A program made the translations under genes and the position numbers. Below, in pieces: positions 26,222 through 34,693 of a stretch of 64,000 bases of DNA. The notes below the pieces were generated by a model. The model searched no databases and was not told where the DNA came from. It saw only the letters and a list, made by a program, of their open reading frames with translations. This stretch comes from Saprospiraceae bacterium (lineage in GTDB: Bacteria > Bacteroidota > Bacteroidia > Chitinophagales > Saprospiraceae): NCBI GenBank assembly GCA_020630435.1, contig JAHDBJ010000008.1, positions 60,641 through 124,640 of the forward strand, read 5' to 3'. The first letter of the stretch is position 1; the number at the start of each line of letters is the position of its first letter.

Positions 26222-27208
26222 CTAATAACTTCGTCCCGTAGGGAGATCTTTATTCTTGATTTTAATAATTTCTGCAGCAACACTAACCGCTATTTCTTTA
26301 GTCGTTTTGCTATAAATTGGCATTCCAATAGGAGCATACAATTCGTCTAGTTGTTCTGATGGGATACCTTCTTGATCTAACTCCCTAAACAATTGTTTTA
26401 TCTTTGCTTCGCTCCCCATCATTCCCATGTATTTAAATTTTTTACCTAGCAGTTTTTTCAATACTACTTTATCACCACGATAGCCAAAAGTCATAATAAC
26501 AATAAAGTGTTGATCATTTTCAGCAATACATTCATCTATTTTATCATAAGGCGTAAATATTTTCTCGTGTGCTTCTGTGTTAGATAACATGGTACTTAAC
26601 CCCTCTCTGTCATCATATATTTTTACATGAAAATCTAAATAACGCATTAAAGAAGATAAGGCTAAACCTACGTGTCCCCCTCCTATAATATGTATTACGT
26701 TTTTTGTAAGTATTTTTTCTTTATATTTCCAGTCTTCATTGCTTTTGTATATAAATTCGTAATCTTTAGAAATTTTTTCAGGTGTAAAATCTATTTGCTG
26801 AGGACTAACAGATAAAGATCCTTCGGCTTGAAGACCTAGACTCGTAATCTTTTCAATAAGGGTAATATTATTTTTGTTTATAGGACAAAGCACAACAAAT
26901 TGCTCGCCAGAACAGATTAAACCTGAGCGATTTTGTCCAATATCTTTACGATGTATTTGCTTTTTATAAAAAAAAGAAACTGTCCCTGTTCGAAGCATAT
27001 CTCTAGCTTTTTCAACTAGTTTGTGTTCCATGATTCCTCCACCAATTGAACCAAATAAGCTACCGTCCTGAGAAACGACCATTTTGAATCCTTGCCGTCC
27101 AGGGCTGCTTCCTTTACTGTCTAATACCACTAATAAGATTGAAGGGATTTCCCTATTCCATTTACCTAATATAAATGACCAAATATTTTCAAACTTCTTA
27201 CTATCCAT
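26222..27208 (-). CDS. XdhC/CoxI-family protein
   Basis: A 328-residue protein of the XdhC/CoxI family, which inserts the sulfurated molybdenum cofactor into xanthine dehydrogenase-type enzymes. The N-terminal XdhC domain has 'LDSKGSSPGRQGFKMVV' and 'GSIGGGIMEHKLVEKAR'; the C-terminal Rossmann domain has 'VIHIIGGGHVGLALSSLMRYL' and 'MTFGYRGDKVVLKKLLGKKFKYMGMMGSEAKIKQLF'. The start overlaps the end of the aldolase-like gene by 8 bases, so the two are probably translationally coupled. It is the last gene of the urate operon. The xanthine dehydrogenase structural genes themselves are not in this window. Confidence 0.9.
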   Translation of the reverse strand: MDSKKFENIWSFILGKWNREIPSILLVVLDSKGSSPGRQGFKMVVSQDGSLFGSIGGGIMEHKLVEKARDMLRTGTVSFFYKKQIHRKDIGQNRSGLICSGEQFVVLCPINKNNITLIEKITSLGLQAEGSLSVSPQQIDFTPEKISKDYEFIYKSNEDWKYKEKILTKNVIHIIGGGHVGLALSSLMRYLDFHVKIYDDREGLSTMLSNTEAHEKIFTPYDKIDECIAENDQHFIVIMTFGYRGDKVVLKKLLGKKFKYMGMMGSEAKIKQLFRELDQEGIPSEQLDELYAPIGMPIYSKTTKEIAVSVAAEIIKIKNKDLPTGRSY

Positions 27209-28643
27209 TAAGCTGTTGCTTTCTTCTCATTTTTAATATTTTGGCAAAAGAGCGTGTCCTTATTTCCTCTAATGTCAAGCCTGCCGCTAAAACTTCTTCT
27301 TCATTAATTGCACCGCTATTCAAGGCTCTTAGAAAATAATTTAGTAAACCTTGTCCTGTCGCCGCATCATCAAAAGTATCTCCTATTAAAGTAGCTTGGG
27401 CTGCTTTATCCATAAATGCTTTCAAACGTTCTACTGCTTGGGCATAACTTTCTAGAAAAAAGGCATAAACAGCAGTATAGCGCATAGGAAATTGCGCAGG
27501 ATGTAAATCCCAGCCCTGATAAAATCCATTCCATAAGGAATGACGAATATGACGATAACCTTCACGCCAAGCGGCATGGACAATATTAAAATTTTGACGA
27601 ATTTGTGTGCGGCTGAGTGTTTCTTCTCTGTTTGGCCCAACGGGCATAATATTGGTTGCGCCATCAGATAGCCAGATTCCTGTATGCCCTAGTGCTACTT
27701 TTGTAACATGGTGTGCGAAATCACAAACAGGATGATCCATTGTCTGATATTTTGCAGTAATACCACAAGAGGCTGTATAATCATATGTCCCAAAATGCAT
27801 CGCTACACAACGTCCCTTTGCTGCTTTTATAAATTTACGTAAGGGATTTTTTCCTTCTGCATCCATAATGGATTGAGTCGTCTCTACCATCATCTCCATT
27901 TTCAGAATTCCTTTTGGTAATTTAAGTGCTTTTTCTAATACTCGAAACAATCTAGCTAGTGCTTCAGGTTGTTCTGGAATCGTTACTTTGGGCAACATGA
28001 TAAAAAAGTTTTTGGGAAGTTTTCTTTTAGTTGCTTTAGTAAGTGTCGTTAAAAAAAGATCCAATGTCCGAACACTTCTTTCTTTTAGTTCTTCTGTAAA
28101 CGGCTTGATTCGTATTCCTATAAACGGTGGTAATGTTCCTTCCTTCATTCCTCTAGCAACTTCTTGAGCAGCCTGCACGGCTGTTTTATCTTCTTCCTCA
28201 TTAGGACGATTTCCAAATCCATCTTCAAAGTCAATTCTAAAATCTTCTACAGCTTCTCTAGCCAATTTATCCTTAACTTTTTCATAAACTTGATAGGCCA
28301 AATAACCTGGACTTCGCTTACGTTGGTCAGTCTTTAAGGTTTCAAACTCTTTTAAAAATGCCTTTATTTTCACTTGACTTTTAGGCAATTTATCAGCTCC
28401 TTGTAAACCAAAAGCATGAGCATAGGTTACAAAATTAGGCGCATAGATTTCAAATGTTTTTTCAGCAATTTTACCCAAAGTTAACGCTGTATTATATTTA
28501 AAAAGATGCGCTCCTCCATAAACAGTATGCAACGGTTGTCGATTAGAGTTATCTCCTATATAAATTTCATTAAAAGCACTATTTGCTTCTGATAAGGGGA
28601 TAAATATATTTTTCTTTTTCTTTTTAGAAATACTTAGTTTCAT
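27201..28643 (-). CDS. Aldolase/citrate-lyase-like (DUF6986-type) protein of the urate operon
   Basis: A 480-residue cytosolic protein of the HpcH/HpaI aldolase and citrate lyase superfamily, of the kind labelled DUF6986. The superfamily pattern can be read: 'DFRIDFEDGFGNRPNEEED' (acidic metal-ligand region), 'IGIRIKPF' (substrate Arg), 'FIMLPKVTIPEQ' (Lys strand), 'LKMEMMVETTQSIMDAEG' (catalytic Glu) and 'MHFGTYDYTASCGI'. Such enzymes make or break carbon-carbon bonds next to a carboxylate using Mg2+. The substrate is unknown; in a urate operon a role in glyoxylate disposal is possible (inference). It overlaps the XdhC-like gene by 8 bases. Confidence 0.8.
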   Translation of the reverse strand: MKLSISKKKKKNIFIPLSEANSAFNEIYIGDNSNRQPLHTVYGGAHLFKYNTALTLGKIAEKTFEIYAPNFVTYAHAFGLQGADKLPKSQVKIKAFLKEFETLKTDQRKRSPGYLAYQVYEKVKDKLAREAVEDFRIDFEDGFGNRPNEEEDKTAVQAAQEVARGMKEGTLPPFIGIRIKPFTEELKERSVRTLDLFLTTLTKATKRKLPKNFFIMLPKVTIPEQPEALARLFRVLEKALKLPKGILKMEMMVETTQSIMDAEGKNPLRKFIKAAKGRCVAMHFGTYDYTASCGITAKYQTMDHPVCDFAHHVTKVALGHTGIWLSDGATNIMPVGPNREETLSRTQIRQNFNIVHAAWREGYRHIRHSLWNGFYQGWDLHPAQFPMRYTAVYAFFLESYAQAVERLKAFMDKAAQATLIGDTFDDAATGQGLLNYFLRALNSGAINEEEVLAAGLTLEEIRTRSFAKILKMRRKQQLNG

Positions 28644-28729
28644 AGATATATAATTTGATATTATCTGTAGGAGACAGATATTTATGGTAATGCCAATTTT
28701 ATTAAAAACGAGGAATAATAGAGCCTAAA

Positions 28730-29068
28730 TTAACTGCCTCTATAGGTCGAATATCCAAACGGATTTAACAATAATGGAATATGATAATGACTATCATCAA
28801 ATACAGTAAATACAATCCCCACTTCTGGATAAAATACGGGTAAATTTTGGGTAGTAAAATAACTTTTAGTATCAAAAAACATTCGATAAGCCCCTGATGG
28901 TAAAATGGTTTCTTTTGTTAAAAGATCGGCAATTCGACCATCTGAATTGGTATTACCTTCTGCAATTGTTTTCCAGCCATCATGGTGCATTTGTTGTAGT
29001 TTGATATTTACACCTTCTGCGGGCTTTCCTAAAGACGTATCGAGTATATGTGTTGTGATTTGACTCAT
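28730..29068 (-). CDS. uraH: 5-hydroxyisourate hydrolase
   Basis: A 112-residue transthyretin-like enzyme that hydrolyses 5-hydroxyisourate, the product of urate oxidation, to OHCU. The family signature at the C terminus, Y-R-G-S, is exact ('YSTYRGS'); the N-terminal 'THILDTSLGKPAEGV' carries catalytic H7, and 'TNSDGRIADLL' holds the conserved Arg. The start was set at 29068 ('MSQITTHILD'), the family's normal N terminus; the longer in-frame ATG at 29122 would overlap the preceding gene. It sits between two genes of the urate operon. Confidence 0.96.
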   Translation of the reverse strand: MSQITTHILDTSLGKPAEGVNIKLQQMHHDGWKTIAEGNTNSDGRIADLLTKETILPSGAYRMFFDTKSYFTTQNLPVFYPEVGIVFTVFDDSHYHIPLLLNPFGYSTYRGS

Positions 29069-29108
29069 TCTGATAATTGGTTTTGTTTGTACTGTTTTGA
29101 ATATTGGA

Positions 29109-29870
29109 TCAATGTAACGCATTTGATAGTTTAGCTAAGTATTGGGAAGTTGTTTCTTTCATATACATCCCTAGGGATATAGCCGTTTTATCAAGCATAT
29201 TTATTTTGAAAAACGTATGGTTAAAATGATAATCTCGACCATCGGTTAAAGTAATTCTTTTTTGGGTAATAATTGCTGCTTCAGAAGCTGAAATATTATT
29301 AAGTCCACCTACATTTATATAATTTTTTAAACGTTTTTCGGTATTAACTAAAGCACTTTCTAGTATTTCTAAGTCTTCGGTCGCATCTGCTAATATTTTT
29401 CGTTGCAAGTTGATTCCATCAATAGCAATTGATTTATCTATTTTTACTCGCTTATCGGTTTTATCCAAAGAATAATAATCTTTATCAATATCTCTATTGA
29501 ATTGCTTAACCGTTTCCAGATGTATTTCCGCTAATTCTCGCATTGGTTTTACAATCTGACGAAACTTTGAGCATAACAATCGATGGTAGGCTTTTTCGTC
29601 CGCTAGATTCCCTTTATCGTGTTTATCTTTTGTTTTAAAAAATAAATTAACTAAGGCTTTTTCTACTCTATGATCAACCGCCCGAACCTCACTCAATAAA
29701 CGAGAAAAAAATTCTGCTTTTTTATTAAATCCTTCTACTTTTTCAAGAATTTCGTCTAACGGCTCTTTATAGTTTTCTGATAGTTCAAACCGATGATCAT
29801 CAAGAGGAGGAGGCTCCTGTTCCATTCGCTTTTTGTTTTCCTCAAAAAAATCTTCGTAGGGATTCGGCAT
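29109..29870 (-). CDS. Unknown helical protein inside the urate operon
   Basis: A 253-residue soluble protein with no signal peptide or membrane span. I do not recognise its family. It is highly charged and almost wholly alpha-helical in appearance, with long amphipathic stretches ('EILEKVEGFNKKAEFFSRLLSEVRAVDHRVEKALVNLFF', 'ILADATEDLEILESALVNTEKRLKNYI'). Only the last 50 residues look mixed ('ITLTDGRDYHFNHTFFKINMLDKTAISLGMYM'). No metal or nucleotide motif was seen. It lies 81 bp after uraD and 40 bp before uraH on the same strand, so it should be co-expressed with urate breakdown. A structural or regulatory partner is as likely as an enzyme. Confidence 0.75.
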   Translation of the reverse strand: MPNPYEDFFEENKKRMEQEPPPLDDHRFELSENYKEPLDEILEKVEGFNKKAEFFSRLLSEVRAVDHRVEKALVNLFFKTKDKHDKGNLADEKAYHRLLCSKFRQIVKPMRELAEIHLETVKQFNRDIDKDYYSLDKTDKRVKIDKSIAIDGINLQRKILADATEDLEILESALVNTEKRLKNYINVGGLNNISASEAAIITQKRITLTDGRDYHFNHTFFKINMLDKTAISLGMYMKETTSQYLAKLSNALH

Positions 29871-29951
29871 TTCTTACTTTCTTTTCAAACAAGATACAAA
29901 AAGGTAGCATTCTAAACAAACAAAACCCGACGATTTGAAACTAGATTTAGA

Positions 29952-30470
29952 CTAGTTTGTGCTTGTCAAGAGTTTATCCAAGCGAATTTGCGTTATTTTT
30001 GCTTGTTCACCCATCGCTATTTTTATTTCTTCTTCTTTTGAGTTTGGCAAACGAGTATTCAAAATATTCAACATCTCCTGAGCGCTCTTACCTGTTGCAC
30101 AGATAATAAAAATATAACCAAACTTCTTATAGTAGGCTTCATTTCCATCTGCTAAAGCAACAAGTGTTTCTCTACTTGCTGACTGTATCCCTGATTGTTC
30201 GTCTCCTGACCATTTTTTGGTAGGTGCAAACTTCTTTTCCAAACTTTTGAGATCTCCCCCAATTTTAGGGTGGTGTGTAAAAGCCTCTAGCCAGTCTGTA
30301 GTTGTACAGAACTCATACCAAATATTATCGGCTCTTTGTCCTATTGCTTCTCTATTTTTAAAAGGACGATACTCTAGCACTTTGTCTGCCCAATGTTTAC
30401 TACCACAACATTTCATTAGGGCTTTATGTGCCTCTGATAATTCTAAATTATTAAACTCTTGAATATTCAT
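29952..30470 (-). CDS. uraD: 2-oxo-4-hydroxy-4-carboxy-5-ureidoimidazoline (OHCU) decarboxylase
   Basis: A 172-residue enzyme catalysing the third step from urate, decarboxylating OHCU to S-allantoin. Catalytic H67 is in 'LEAFTHHPKIGGDL', the hallmark of the family. 'EQSGIQSASRETLVAL' and 'YKKFGYIFIICATGKSAQEMLNILNTRLPN' are also conserved, and the length is typical. It follows the urate hydroxylase gene by 30 bp, giving the first three reactions of urate breakdown together with uraH in one operon. Confidence 0.96.
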   Translation of the reverse strand: MNIQEFNNLELSEAHKALMKCCGSKHWADKVLEYRPFKNREAIGQRADNIWYEFCTTTDWLEAFTHHPKIGGDLKSLEKKFAPTKKWSGDEQSGIQSASRETLVALADGNEAYYKKFGYIFIICATGKSAQEMLNILNTRLPNSKEEEIKIAMGEQAKITQIRLDKLLTSTN

Positions 30471-30500
30471 TACATTCAGATTAAGTGTAAATTTAACTCA

Positions 30501-31940
30501 TTATTCAGTATCCTCTATACTACTCCCTTGGTTGATCCAGCAACGAATTAGCTCTCGCTCTTCGGGCAACATTCCTGTTTTATTATTTTGAGGCATATTT
30601 TTAGTAATCACCACACGCTGCATAATTTTCTCCGAGAGATTCGCAATATCTTGAGGCGTATCGTATACTACGCCATTAGGAGGAGATGTCCAAACATCAT
30701 CCGTTGGGCTTGAAGAATGACAAGAGACACAGCGTTCATTGATAATGGAATAAACTGTAGAAAATGGTACTTTATCACATTTGCCATTACTAACTTTAGG
30801 AGCTGTAACAAAGGTAAGTGAAAGCATAATGAATACAGCTACTGGGAGTATCCAGAATTCGTGCTGCTTTTTTTCCACTAAATTTAAATAATGTTTGAAT
30901 ATCGCTGTTGATAAAGAAATGCCCGCTAATATAGCCCAGTTGTATTCATTTCCGAATGTACTCGGAAAGTGATTGCTAATCATTACAAAAAGTACAGGCA
31001 ATGTAAAATAGTTATTGTGCAGTGAGCGTCGCCCTGCATTCTTTGCTAGACTAGGATCTAATGGTGTGCCTTTTTTAGCAGCTTTAACCAATGCTTTTTG
31101 TGCAGGGATAATACCAAGAAAAACATTCGCCGCCATAATTGTTCCTAGTAATGCTCCAAAGTGAATATAAGCAGCCCTACTATTAAAGACTTGAGTATAA
31201 AAATATGCAAATCCTGTTAAAATAATAAATCCAATAATGGCAAATAATACACTATTGTCTACTAAAGGCGTACGAACAAGGACTTCATAGATTAATAGTC
31301 CTATAGCTAATGAACCTATCCCAATCGCAATTCCTTGAGCTGGTGTAATATCCAATACAGTTGGATCAATTAGAAAACCCTTCGCATTAAAATAATAGAC
31401 AACACAAAGTAATATAAAACCACTCAACCATGTGAAATAGGCTTCGTACTTAAACCAATGCAAATCTCTAGGAATAATCTTGGGTGCAAGTTTATATTTT
31501 TCAATATAATAAAATCCTCCCCCATGTACTGCCCATAAATTACCTGCTAGCTCATCTCTTAAATCCTTTTTTCGATTTAAGCTATTTTCTAATAAAACAA
31601 AATAAAAAGAAGCTCCAATCCATGCAATTCCAAAAGTGATATGAACTAAACGCACCAAGAGGTTCATCCATTCTTTCATATGCCCTTCATAGGGCGTTCC
31701 TTGAAGGAGATAATACAAAGAAATAAGCATCCCCGCTAATGCTAAACCCGCTGCAAAAAATAACCAACCTCTAGTTCTCTGAGCAATATGAATTTTTTCT
31801 TCAACCTCCTCTTCTGTTAAATCATTTTTTTCGAATTCTTCATTTAACTTTAGTGCGTGCACATAGACTTTATCTGCTTTTAGGATAAAGTATACAAGTG
31901 CTATAAAAATAATAGTAGTTAAGGCTAAAGCTATCGTCAT
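30501..31940 (-). CDS. puuD: PuuD-type membrane urate hydroxylase with cytochrome c domain
   Basis: A 479-residue integral membrane protein with about eight to nine hydrophobic spans and a C-terminal cytochrome c domain. The haem site C404-V-S-C-H408 is in 'NERCVSCHSS', and M449 in 'TKNMPQNNKTG' is the likely axial ligand. The membrane part reads as the PuuD family: 'NLLVRLVHITFGIAWIGASFYFVLLENSL', 'LWAVHGGGFYYIEKYKL' and 'PRDLHWFKYEAYFTWLSGF'. PuuD of Agrobacterium oxidises urate to 5-hydroxyisourate and passes electrons to the respiratory chain rather than making hydrogen peroxide. It is the first gene of the operon. Confidence 0.93.
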   Translation of the reverse strand: MTIALALTTIIFIALVYFILKADKVYVHALKLNEEFEKNDLTEEEVEEKIHIAQRTRGWLFFAAGLALAGMLISLYYLLQGTPYEGHMKEWMNLLVRLVHITFGIAWIGASFYFVLLENSLNRKKDLRDELAGNLWAVHGGGFYYIEKYKLAPKIIPRDLHWFKYEAYFTWLSGFILLCVVYYFNAKGFLIDPTVLDITPAQGIAIGIGSLAIGLLIYEVLVRTPLVDNSVLFAIIGFIILTGFAYFYTQVFNSRAAYIHFGALLGTIMAANVFLGIIPAQKALVKAAKKGTPLDPSLAKNAGRRSLHNNYFTLPVLFVMISNHFPSTFGNEYNWAILAGISLSTAIFKHYLNLVEKKQHEFWILPVAVFIMLSLTFVTAPKVSNGKCDKVPFSTVYSIINERCVSCHSSSPTDDVWTSPPNGVVYDTPQDIANLSEKIMQRVVITKNMPQNNKTGMLPEERELIRCWINQGSSIEDTE

Positions 31941-32088
31941 CTCTGTTTGGTTAAGGCTTATCAGTTACAAATCGTCTAAGTCCCATTTTTTAACAATGTT
32001 AAAAACATAAACAAATAAAACTCGACAATAAATTTGTGGAGGATAAACTGCCAATTTATAAAAAACCTTTCAATCTTTAGCATTTATT

Positions 32089-32508
32089 TTATACTGCTTT
32101 ACTTTTTTTTGACCGTTTCTTTACAAATAAGAAAAACTCAAAGACTAATAATACGCCTACGCTTGTCAAAGCTAACATAACAGTTAAAAGGGTGAAAAGT
32201 CGATTACTTATATCTCCATCATGCTCATATACAAATGCAATTATGGAAAATATTCCTGAAAGAAGAAGTGTAAAGCGATAAAGAATATTTACATAATTTG
32301 AATATGATTTCCAATCACTTAGTTTAGTTTTATAGGAAAGCATATTCAATAAAGCTACAAATAGGATATAGATATGGCTAGAACGAATCTGCATTCGTTG
32401 TACCAGCGCTTCAAAATGATTAGGCTTGAAATAGTACTCCATATAATAACCCGTTCCTAGAAAAACGAAAAAAAGCAAAATTCCAAACCACAAATTAACT
32501 TGCTTCAT
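32089..32508 (-). CDS. Four-span membrane protein of unknown function
   Basis: A 139-residue protein with four hydrophobic helices (about 6-24, 45-60, 74-95 and 103-126) and a basic C-terminal tail ('KKRSKKSKAV'). I do not recognise a family. Its ATG overlaps the stop of the HIT gene by 4 bases (ATGA), so it should be translated from the same mRNA as ftcD and the HIT gene. Confidence 0.7.
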   Translation of the reverse strand: MKQVNLWFGILLFFVFLGTGYYMEYYFKPNHFEALVQRMQIRSSHIYILFVALLNMLSYKTKLSDWKSYSNYVNILYRFTLLLSGIFSIIAFVYEHDGDISNRLFTLLTVMLALTSVGVLLVFEFFLFVKKRSKKSKAV

Positions 32509-32903
32509 TCAATAAAATTTGCTCGTACTGATTGGGCTATTTCTGCCAATTCGTCTTGTTCAAATTTTAGTTTAGGTTTTGAAAAGCTAATATCCTCCAT
32601 ACTATTCATGGGAACAAGGTGTACATGGGCATGAGGCACCTCAAGTCCAATAACTCCTACACCAATTCGTAGGCAAGGAATCGTTTTTTCTAAAGCTTTA
32701 GCCACTTTTTTGGCAAAAATATGCAGTTCTGCTAAAAGCTCATCTTCCAAATCGTAGATATAATCAATTTCTTCCTTGGGGATGACTAAAGTATGTCCTT
32801 TTGCTATAGGAAAGACATCAAGAAAAGCAAGAAACTTCTCTGTTTCTGCGATTTTATGGCAAGGTATTTCTCCTTGTACGATTTTAGTAAAAATACTTGG
32901 CAT
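32505..32903 (-). CDS. HIT-family nucleotide-binding protein
   Basis: A 132-residue histidine-triad protein. The signature 'HAHVHLVP' (HxHxHxx) near residue 95 carries the catalytic histidines of nucleoside phosphoramidase/hydrolase enzymes, and the N-terminal 'FTKIVQGEIPCHKIAE' is typical of HINT-like members. It probably hydrolyses AMP-lysine or similar adenylated adducts. The start lies 6 bp after the ftcD stop, and the end overlaps the next gene by 4 bases. Confidence 0.93.
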   Translation of the reverse strand: MPSIFTKIVQGEIPCHKIAETEKFLAFLDVFPIAKGHTLVIPKEEIDYIYDLEDELLAELHIFAKKVAKALEKTIPCLRIGVGVIGLEVPHAHVHLVPMNSMEDISFSKPKLKFEQDELAEIAQSVRANFIE

Positions 32904-32909
32904 TGGTAT

Positions 32910-34580
32910 TTATATTTTTGATTCTACAATTTGTATAACTTCAGCTTCTAATCTTTCTGTTTCTTCTATTATTTTTTTGGCTTTCGCCAAAATATCTTTT
33001 TTGTAGCCTTCGTCTGTAATATCTCCAAGGTTTATCTTAACATTAAGGTAAGCTCCTCGAACGGCTGCTCTAGCACAAAGTGCTCCTACCCCTGCATCGG
33101 ACACTGAGTTGGGGTTTCCAATTTCAGCCATCGCTTTAATTACATCAAATGAAGAAGCCGCCAACTCCATTACTTTATACGGAATTTCGATGGCATTTTT
33201 TGTAGCTGCCTGAATGGCATCTTGTCTCATCTGAATTTCGGTGTCTGTACCTTTCGGTAAACGGAATGCGGCTATAATATCATTAAACGCTTTAGTATCT
33301 TCATCTACCATATCCAAAAGGTGGTCGTTTAGTATTTGACCTTTTTCTGCCCATTCGGAAAAAATTGACCACCTCTTTTCCCATCCATGTTTGCTTGCCG
33401 ATAAATTGGCAACCATCGTTGCTAATGCAGCTCCCAATGCACCAACATAAGCCGAAATAGAGCCCCCTCCTGGTGCAGGGCTTTCGGACGCTGTTTCATG
33501 AGCAAAGGCTTGAAGGTTCATATTGACTAATGGTCGTTGTTCAGCACCACGCAATTGATATTCTATAATTTTCTGTTGTGGATCAAAAGGTGCTAATTCT
33601 GAAAGTCCTAAAGATTTAACAGCAATTTTAATAATTTCGGATTCAGGAATTCCAATTGATCGTTTTTGTTTTTTTAAAAAATACTTTCCTGCATCCAACA
33701 TTACCTTTAGTGGGACAAGTCCTACTAATTCTGACCCCGTTACACGTAAACCTCTTTTATCCGCACTTTTACAACATTCTTCAAAAGCAATATGTAAGGG
33801 CGTTTCGTTTATATTGGTAAGGTTCATAGAGATTTGAGCAATCCCATATTCTTCGATGTACCAACCTATTCCTTTTACCGATTTACAAGCTCCTGGAACT
33901 CTTACGGCATTTCCTTCTTCATCTCTGACAATTTGTCCTTTTCGTTTTTTGACCCTGCCTGCTTCCCGTACATCAAAAGCAACACCATTTGTTTTTCGAA
34001 CAGAGGTCGTATTGAGATTGACATTATACGCTACTAGAAAATCCCTAGCACCGATAACTGTTGCCCCTGCTCTAGGATTAAATTTGGATGCACCATAATC
34101 GGGTTGCCAATCCTCTTTTTGGAGTTTATCGGCTAAACCTTCATATTCGCCCGCTCTAATGGTTGCTAAATTTTTTCGTTCTGGTCGAGTAGCAGCAGAT
34201 TCGTACATAAATATTGGAACGTCTAGTGTTCCTGCTTTTTCTCCTAGCTGGTGGGCATATTTCACAACCTCCTCCATCGTGATATTTGCAATTGGAATCA
34301 ATGGACAAACATCCGTTGCACCCATACGAGGATGTTCTCCGTTATGTTTGCTCATATCTATAACTTCCGCTGCTTTTTTTATGGCAAGGTATGCTGCTTC
34401 GATAACAGGCTCAGGTTCTCCAACAAAGGTAACTACCGTTCTATTTGTTGCTTTTCCTGGATCTACATCAAGTAGTTTAACGCCTTCTACACGTTCAATT
34501 TCATCTGTAATTTGCTTGATGATGTTCATATCTCGTCCCTCACTAAAATTGGGAACACATTCGATCAATTGTTTGGTCAT
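32910..34580 (-). CDS. ftcD: Bifunctional glutamate formimidoyltransferase / formimidoyl-THF cyclodeaminase
   Basis: A 556-residue fusion of the two enzymes that end histidine degradation. The N-terminal formiminotransferase (about 1-325) has 'ECVPNFSEGRDMNII' and 'HNGEHPRMGATDVCPLIPI', moving the formimino group from glutamate to tetrahydrofolate. The C-terminal cyclodeaminase (about 355-550) has 'ESPAPGGGSISAYVGALGAALATMV', releasing ammonia and forming 5,10-methenyl-THF. The fusion is the same as in animals and some bacteria. No hut genes are nearby. It heads a three-gene run with its own strong promoter motif. Confidence 0.95.
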   Translation of the reverse strand: MTKQLIECVPNFSEGRDMNIIKQITDEIERVEGVKLLDVDPGKATNRTVVTFVGEPEPVIEAAYLAIKKAAEVIDMSKHNGEHPRMGATDVCPLIPIANITMEEVVKYAHQLGEKAGTLDVPIFMYESAATRPERKNLATIRAGEYEGLADKLQKEDWQPDYGASKFNPRAGATVIGARDFLVAYNVNLNTTSVRKTNGVAFDVREAGRVKKRKGQIVRDEEGNAVRVPGACKSVKGIGWYIEEYGIAQISMNLTNINETPLHIAFEECCKSADKRGLRVTGSELVGLVPLKVMLDAGKYFLKKQKRSIGIPESEIIKIAVKSLGLSELAPFDPQQKIIEYQLRGAEQRPLVNMNLQAFAHETASESPAPGGGSISAYVGALGAALATMVANLSASKHGWEKRWSIFSEWAEKGQILNDHLLDMVDEDTKAFNDIIAAFRLPKGTDTEIQMRQDAIQAATKNAIEIPYKVMELAASSFDVIKAMAEIGNPNSVSDAGVGALCARAAVRGAYLNVKINLGDITDEGYKKDILAKAKKIIEETERLEAEVIQIVESKI

Positions 34581-34612
34581 GGCTAAGTTGGTTTTATCGA
34601 ATACTAAAACAG

Positions 34613-34643
34613 CAAATGTAATGAGTTATTGAAAAAATACAAA
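34613..34643 (-). promoter_or_regulatory. Bacteroidota-type promoter of ftcD
   Basis: On the minus strand TTTG (34643-34640) is followed after exactly 19 bases by TACATTTG (34620-34613), 32 bases before the ftcD start. The TTTG lies within one arm of the terminator of the upstream gene (34638-34674). Confidence 0.68.
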
Positions 34644-34674
34644 AGCCTACCACGATTCGTAGTAGGCTTTTGTA
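34638..34674 (-). terminator. Terminator of the secreted gene at 34694
   Basis: A 13-bp perfect stem (34638-34650 with 34662-34674), extended by three inner pairs after one mismatch. An A-rich run on the left gives T's on the minus strand. It overlaps the -33 element of ftcD. Confidence 0.85.
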
Positions 34675-34693
34675 CATTCATTTTAAAAAAATA

